Positions 6,040 to 10,192 of a stretch of 10,192 nucleotides of DNA are shown piece by piece (the stretch's first letter is position 1; the number at the start of each line of letters is the position of its first letter). Source of the DNA: Candidatus Kerfeldbacteria bacterium (GTDB lineage Bacteria > Patescibacteriota > Patescibacteriia > SBBC01); the NCBI GenBank assembly GCA_903854795.1, contig CAINXF010000013.1, positions 1 to 10,192 of the forward strand. Reading direction: 5' to 3'. Below the pieces are notes generated by a model, which saw only the letters and a list, made by a program, of their open reading frames with translations, was not told the DNA's origin and searched no databases. The translations under genes and the position numbers were made by a program.

Positions 6040-9000
6040 CTATTTCTTTATTAGTGTACCAATATTCCCGAGCCAGGAGAAGGTGTTCTGGAGGTTCGCG
6101 ACGATGAGCTGAAGGAACGACTGTTGCTTTTGGCTGGTGAGGACGGTGTTCGAGCTCGATTTGGTCTGGTTACCCGCCTTATCACGCGAGACGACTCGGA
6201 AGTGGTAGGTCTTCGCCTGCGCGAGGTCCGAGATGACGATGAGGTGATCGAGCACGAGCTCTTGGTTCTCGTCGGTCGCGCTACTAAACTCGACGCCGGA
6301 TATGCCGACACCATACTCGACCTTCGAGGTCGCTGCCTCGTTCGTCTTCCATGAGACGACGATCTGGACTTTAGAGGTTTCCCCGGAACCGACGCTGTTC
6401 GATTCCGACTTGACGCCGAAGATCTGTGGCGGGGTCGTGTCTTGCAGCGTGGTGAACGTCTGCTCGGTCGAGACTGCTTCATAGCCGAATTGGTCGGATC
6501 CGTGGATCTTGAACTTGTACTTCGCGTCGTCGTTCAGGCCGAAGAGAAGGATGTCGTGGTCGGTGACGAGCGTGGCGTTGCCCTGCGTTTTCGGGGCGAT
6601 GTTGTCGCCGTAGTACTCGACCGATGATGTGGTCGGTACGTTGGTCTTCCAGATGATCTCGGTCTGGCCCTGCGATTTGTTCTTCGTCGATATATCGCTG
6701 ACCTTCGGGAAGGTGAGCGTCGTGAACTGGTAATCATCGGACGTGATCGGGTTGCCGTTGCGATCGAGCCCGCCGAGTCGCACGTGATAGGTTGTGCCGT
6801 CGTTGAGGTTCTCGAACTTTACCGTGTGTTTGACGCTGAAGGTCGTGCTGTCGGCAGTGTAGGTGAGGCCGTATTTCGTCGAGGTGCCGTAGTTGACGAT
6901 CGCGGTCGCCTCCTTGTTCACTTCCCACGTGATGACGGCGTCCTTGAGCCGGACATCGCTGATGTTGACGTTCATGACGCGCGGCGCCTCGAGCGTGGTG
7001 AACGACGCGACGTCCGAACGGGCGACGTTCTGATCAACGTCGATGCTCTTGATGCTAAAGTAGTAGGTCGATACCGCGTTGAGCCCTGTTACTTTGACGC
7101 TGTGGTCGGTGACCATGTCGGCGGTGCCTTGCTCCTCGGTAAGGTTGGTCGCGCCGTCACCGAAGTCGACGAACGATGAGGCTTGCCGTTCGGTGCTCCA
7201 GGTGATCACGGCCGAGAACGAGTCCGGTGTTGCGGCAGGCGCTTTCGTGATGGTGGGCGGCGAGGTGTACCGGCCTTCCGGGATCTTTGCGACGGCCGAC
7301 GTCAGGGCCGAGATTGCTCCGGCAGAGTCGCTGGCGGTGATCCGGTACGTGTATTTCTTCGTGCTGTCTAATCCGGTATCAAGGTAGCCCGTCGAGCGCG
7401 TCGTCGAGATGATCGTGTATGTCGCGCCGTCGTCATCGGACCGGTTGATGGTGTAGAGCGCGTTGGTGCCGTTCGTCGCTGGCGCGTCCCACGTCAGGGT
7501 GATGCTATATCGCTTTTGGTCGCGGTTGGATGAGTCGGTGATCGTGATGTTCTGTGGTTCGCTCGGCGGTACGGTGTGTGCCTCGAAATCGACCGCGGCA
7601 TAGTTGGCGTAGTTGATGTTACCACCGTCATCGATCGCGACGACGTAGAAGGTATTCGTTCCTTGACGCGTGGCCGCGGCGATCGGACCCACGGTCGTTT
7701 TTGTGGTCGCGATGACGTTTCCTTCGGTTGGCGTCGAGTTGATCGAGTAGCGATAGCCGGCGACCGTGACACCTTCGTCACTCGGTGCCTTCCAGGCGAA
7801 AGTGAAGTTGTTCGATAAACCGTTCGTGGGATCGACGGTGACATTGGTCGGTGCGGACGGTGCGCCGAGCGTTTCGAACGTGAGGTCGCCCGAGAAACCC
7901 TGGTTGCCGTCGACGTCGACCCACTTCGCGCGGTAGTGGTATGTCGTGTTTGGGGTGAGTCCGGTGAGTGCCACTGTATGATCGGATACAAGATCGGAGG
8001 TCCCGGTTTCGCTACCGTATCCCGAGGTCGTGCCGTATTGGACGAACGAGGTCGCGGGGTGGGGGATGACGTTGCCGTCGCGGTCGGAATCATTGAGCGT
8101 CTGCCAGGTGATGTCCGCCGAGCGGATGCGGGCATGTACTTCCGGCTGTCCGTTCATGTTCGGCGCCTTGGTGAATTTGCCTTCAGGTTTTGCGGACACC
8201 GTGTCGCTCGGATCGGAGGTTGCCTCGGCCTCGTCCCGCGCCGTGACGTAGTAGTAGTATGTTTGCGACTGCGTGAGGCCGGTATCGAGGTAGCCGGTTG
8301 CCGTCAGGGTGGCAAGATTGGTGAACGTTACGTTGTCCGTCGAACGGTACAGCGTGTAGAACACGGTGCCGCCGTTCTGGCTTGCTGAGGTGTCCCAGGT
8401 GAGCGTGAGGAGGAAGCGGTGCGTGGCGCGGTCGGACGAGTCGATGATCTTCACGTTGCCGGGGATGGCCGGCGCCGGTGTGTACGCCTCGAAATCGACC
8501 GACGCGTAGTTGGCATAGTTGATGTTGTTCCCGTCATCGACAGCGACCACGTAGAACGTGTTCATGCCCTGTCGCGTGGCTGCCGCGATCGGGCCGACGG
8601 ACGTACCTGTCGTGAAATGTGTATTACTGGACGTCGGTGTTGAGTTGACCGAGTAGTAGTAGCCGCCGATGGTGACGCCTTCGTCACTTGGTGGGCTCCA
8701 AGAGAACGTGAAGCTGTTGGTGACGTTCGTCGTATGGTCGACCTGTACGTTCCGTGGGGCAGATGGCGCGCCTTTGGTCGTGAATGCTGCGTCAGAGGAG
8801 TAACCAGGGTTACCGTCGACGTCGACCCATTTCGCGCGATAGTGATACAGTGTGTTCGGTGTGAGGCCGGTGAGTGAGACGCTGTGTGCGTTCACGAGAT
8901 CGGAGCTGCCGACCTCGCTGCCGTAGCTGTTTGTGATGCCGTATTGGATGAACGATGAGGCGGGGTGCGGGACTGTGTTGCCATGTTGGTCGACGTCGTC

Positions 9001-10192
9001 CTGTGTGAGCCACGTGATCTCGGCAGAACGGATGCGGACCGTTTCGCTCGGGAGCCCTGAAATGGCCGGCGCAACCTTGAATTTTCCTTCAGGCTTCATC
9101 GTCGTGACCGCGGAGTTTCCCGAAATGGTCTGTCCCGATCCAACGGCACGCGCGAAGTACGAATATGTCGTCGAGTTGCTCAAGCTCGTGTCGAGGTAGC
9201 CGAGCGTATTGACGGTCGCGATCTTCGTGTAGTTCGCTGGCGGGTCGTCGGTAGCGTTAGGATTGGTGCAGTTGCTCGTACAGCGATAGACGTTATACCC
9301 TGCGACGCCACTGCCAACGTTCGTCGGTGCGTTCCAGGTTAAGGTCAGGGAGTAGCGACTTGATGCGCGGTCGGACGAGTCGGTCGACTGGAGTTGTTCC
9401 GGAGGGCCAGGCGCGTTCGAAGTGAAGGAATAATCAGCGCTCGTGTAGTTCGCGTAGTCGATGTTGCCGATCGCGTCCTTCGCGACGACGTAGACCGTGT
9501 TGGTCCCTTGTTTCGATGCCGCAGAGAATGCGGCTAACCCGCGTGCTGCTGTCTGCGTGCTTGTGGTCCAGCCGCCATCGGCTGAGGCCGTCGGATTGCC
9601 GCCGGTGTTCGTGCCGCAGGTACCGGCTGACGGTACCACGTTGATCGTATAGCAGTACTGGAGGATGTCGCTCGCAGTGCAGGGCGTCATACCGAGACAG
9701 GTGTGGGGGAGTGTCCAGTTGATGGCGAACGAGTCGGTGTCGGTTTGGTGGTCGGGCGTTACCGTCACGCTTTGCGGTACGGTCGGTGCGGGTCCTGTGT
9801 AGAAGTAACCGGTCGAAGCATAGGCGCTGGCATTGTTGAGTGCATTGTCTTGGGCCTCAACGTAGAAGGTGTTCACGCGGTTTTGGTAATGTGCCACGTT
9901 GCTGATCGTACAGGTGCCGCTGGTACAGATCGTCGCCGCGGTGACGCACGTGTCACCTTCGGTGCCGCGATGGTAGCAGTAATTTTTTACTCCCGACGGG
10001 CCGACGTCGCCCACGTCCGACCAGGTGAACTGGAACGTGTCGGTCGATAACATGTAGGTCGTGACCGAAAGATCGGAGATGTTGTTCGGTTTGCTTCCGT
10101 CGACCTTGAAGGTGAACGCGTCGACGGGGGATGTGGTCACGTTGCCATTGCGGTCCTTCGTTTTGATCCGGAGGTAGTACACGCCATCGGTG
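6040..10192 (-). CDS. Giant fibronectin type III repeat surface protein, N-terminus outside window
   Basis: At least 1384 residues; the frame is open to the window's right edge, and the GTG at 10180-10182 is simply an internal Val codon in TDGVYYLRIK. The visible part is a chain of about 13 FN3-like beta-sandwich domains, recognised by recurring strands such as FTFSWSPPSDEGV, SLTLTWNAP, HSVSLTGLTPNTLYHYRAKW and DVDGN turns. Numbering from 10182: a first domain (1-129), then three super-repeats (130-470, 471-772, 773-1064) of three domains each, then three further FN3 domains of about 90 residues (1065, 1155 and 1245 onward) of the purple-acid-phosphatase N-terminal type (W.T...A.S.VEYG...H). 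A Lys/Gln/Ser-rich stretch and a 27-residue amphipathic tail (SFLQLIVANLQNTFSWLGNI) close the protein. All ten cysteines lie before residue 306. No catalytic domain, LPXTG or clear C-terminal transmembrane anchor is visible. Likely secreted or surface-displayed, possibly in adhesion. It is first of the five closely spaced genes seen here. Confidence 0.9.
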   Translation of the reverse strand, partial: TDGVYYLRIKTKDRNGNVTTSPVDAFTFKVDGSKPNNISDLSVTTYMLSTDTFQFTWSDVGDVGPSGVKNYCYHRGTEGDTCVTAATICTSGTCTISNVAHYQNRVNTFYVEAQDNALNNASAYASTGYFYTGPAPTVPQSVTVTPDHQTDTDSFAINWTLPHTCLGMTPCTASDILQYCYTINVVPSAGTCGTNTGGNPTASADGGWTTSTQTAARGLAAFSAASKQGTNTVYVVAKDAIGNIDYANYTSADYSFTSNAPGPPEQLQSTDSSDRASSRYSLTLTWNAPTNVGSGVAGYNVYRCTSNCTNPNATDDPPANYTKIATVNTLGYLDTSLSNSTTYSYFARAVGSGQTISGNSAVTTMKPEGKFKVAPAISGLPSETVRIRSAEITWLTQDDVDQHGNTVPHPASSFIQYGITNSYGSEVGSSDLVNAHSVSLTGLTPNTLYHYRAKWVDVDGNPGYSSDAAFTTKGAPSAPRNVQVDHTTNVTNSFTFSWSPPSDEGVTIGGYYYSVNSTPTSSNTHFTTGTSVGPIAAATRQGMNTFYVVAVDDGNNINYANYASVDFEAYTPAPAIPGNVKIIDSSDRATHRFLLTLTWDTSASQNGGTVFYTLYRSTDNVTFTNLATLTATGYLDTGLTQSQTYYYYVTARDEAEATSDPSDTVSAKPEGKFTKAPNMNGQPEVHARIRSADITWQTLNDSDRDGNVIPHPATSFVQYGTTSGYGSETGTSDLVSDHTVALTGLTPNTTYHYRAKWVDVDGNQGFSGDLTFETLGAPSAPTNVTVDPTNGLSNNFTFAWKAPSDEGVTVAGYRYSINSTPTEGNVIATTKTTVGPIAAATRQGTNTFYVVAIDDGGNINYANYAAVDFEAHTVPPSEPQNITITDSSNRDQKRYSITLTWDAPATNGTNALYTINRSDDDGATYTIISTTRSTGYLDTGLDSTKKYTYRITASDSAGAISALTSAVAKIPEGRYTSPPTITKAPAATPDSFSAVITWSTERQASSFVDFGDGATNLTEEQGTADMVTDHSVKVTGLNAVSTYYFSIKSIDVDQNVARSDVASFTTLEAPRVMNVNISDVRLKDAVITWEVNKEATAIVNYGTSTKYGLTYTADSTTFSVKHTVKFENLNDGTTYHVRLGGLDRNGNPITSDDYQFTTLTFPKVSDISTKNKSQGQTEIIWKTNVPTTSSVEYYGDNIAPKTQGNATLVTDHDILLFGLNDDAKYKFKIHGSDQFGYEAVSTEQTFTTLQDTTPPQIFGVKSESNSVGSGETSKVQIVVSWKTNEAATSKVEYGVGISGVEFSSATDENQELVLDHLIVISDLAQAKTYHFRVVSRDKAGNQTKSSSNTVLTSQKQQSFLQLIVANLQNTFSWLGNIGTLIKK
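6133..6990 (-). repeat. C-terminal FN3 array, three ~90-residue domains
   Basis: Residues about 1065-1350. Each domain shows a W..N..A.{T/S}..V.YG core, a conserved H before strand F (KHTVKF, DHDILLF, DHLIVI), a TYH/KYKF strand and a D..GN or FGY turn. Spacing between domain starts is 90 residues twice. They diverge more from each other than the super-repeat units do, suggesting an older expansion. Confidence 0.75.
6991..7866 (-). repeat. FN3 super-repeat unit 3 (292 residues)
   Basis: Residues 773-1064. A begins GAPSAPTNVTVD with SDEGVTVAGYRYSINSTPT, B carries DSSNRDQKRYSITLTW, C begins PEGRYTSPP. A and B closely match unit 2; the C domain is shorter and has lost the DRDGN-PHPA insertion present in units 1 and 2, so it looks like the C-terminal FN3 type. 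Confidence 0.8.
7867..8772 (-). repeat. FN3 super-repeat unit 2 (302 residues)
   Basis: Residues 471-772. A begins GAPSAPRNVQVD and carries SDEGVT and AAATRQGMNTFYVVAVDD; B carries DSSDRATHRFLLTLTW; C begins PEGKFTKAP. The GAPSAP, DSSDR and PEG markers lie exactly 906 bp from those of unit 3, so units 2 and 3 are in perfect register at these points. Confidence 0.85.
8773..9795 (-). repeat. FN3 super-repeat unit 1 (341 residues)
   Basis: Residues 130-470. The order is an A domain (starting PAPTVPQSVTVTPD), a B domain (DSSDRASSRYSLTLTW) and a C domain (starting PEGKFKVAPAIS and ending in VDVDGNPGYSS). It is 39 residues longer than unit 2, mainly from cysteine-bearing insertions in A and B. The C domain is close in sequence to that of unit 2. 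Confidence 0.8.

Noticed and set aside
7494..8135. A 213-codon open frame in another frame of the FN3 gene
   Set aside because: Its Arg/Ser/Thr/Pro-rich product is a frame-shifted reading of the FN3 repeats, and similar shadows appear in each repeat unit.
6991..9795. Possible CRISPR or mobile-element origin of the periodic repeats
   Set aside because: The period is 906 bp, in frame, coding, and explained by protein domain duplication; there are no short palindromic repeats or spacers.
10180..10182. GTG as the start codon of the FN3 protein
   Set aside because: The frame stays open to the edge and the residues around it (TDGVYYLRIKTKDRNGN) are the middle of a beta-sandwich domain; a secreted protein would also need a signal peptide, which is absent here.

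Overview
The window looks like a piece of a bacterial chromosome, probably from a Candidate Phyla Radiation (Patescibacteria) lineage. This is an inference from a compact housekeeping sigma factor, a very large fibronectin-III (FN3) surface protein next to a MacB/FtsX-type ABC pair, very tight gene packing and no Shine-Dalgarno sequences at the checked starts. No rRNA, tRNA, CRISPR array, transposase or integrase was seen.

Layout. (1) The left edge holds most of rpoD (primary sigma-70) on the + strand, with its 5' end outside the window, closed by a strong terminator at 1226-1254 that can work in both directions. (2) An AT-rich block follows (about 1214-2826, roughly 35-40% GC in sampled lines against about 60% in rpoD). 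Its only gene, on the - strand, encodes an orphan phosphohistidine (PEP-utilising 'mobile') domain protein without an ATP-grasp domain. (3) Just beyond the block lies a second, detached copy of the last 13 codons and stop codon of rpoD (2824-2866, 85% identical over 40 bp, nearly all differences synonymous), followed by its own hairpin. The block is therefore flanked by two rpoD 3' ends, the pattern expected when DNA enters at the end of a gene and the gene end is duplicated or replaced. (4) From 10192 down to 2924 the - strand carries five genes separated by 2 to 11 bp: a giant FN3-repeat surface protein (N-terminus outside the window), an ABC ATPase, a MacB/FtsX-like permease, a SLOG/LOG-like Rossmann protein and a small lipoprotein.

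How the genes may work together. The five - strand genes are spaced as one transcription unit. It would make a cell-surface FN3 protein, a four-helix MacB/FtsX-like transporter or mechanotransmission complex, a nucleotide-binding cytoplasmic protein and a lipoprotein. A shared role in envelope or surface-protein handling is inferred from context only.

The main point for a second look is the duplicated rpoD tail flanking an AT-rich cargo gene. The second is the internal 302-residue (906-bp) super-repeat of the FN3 protein.
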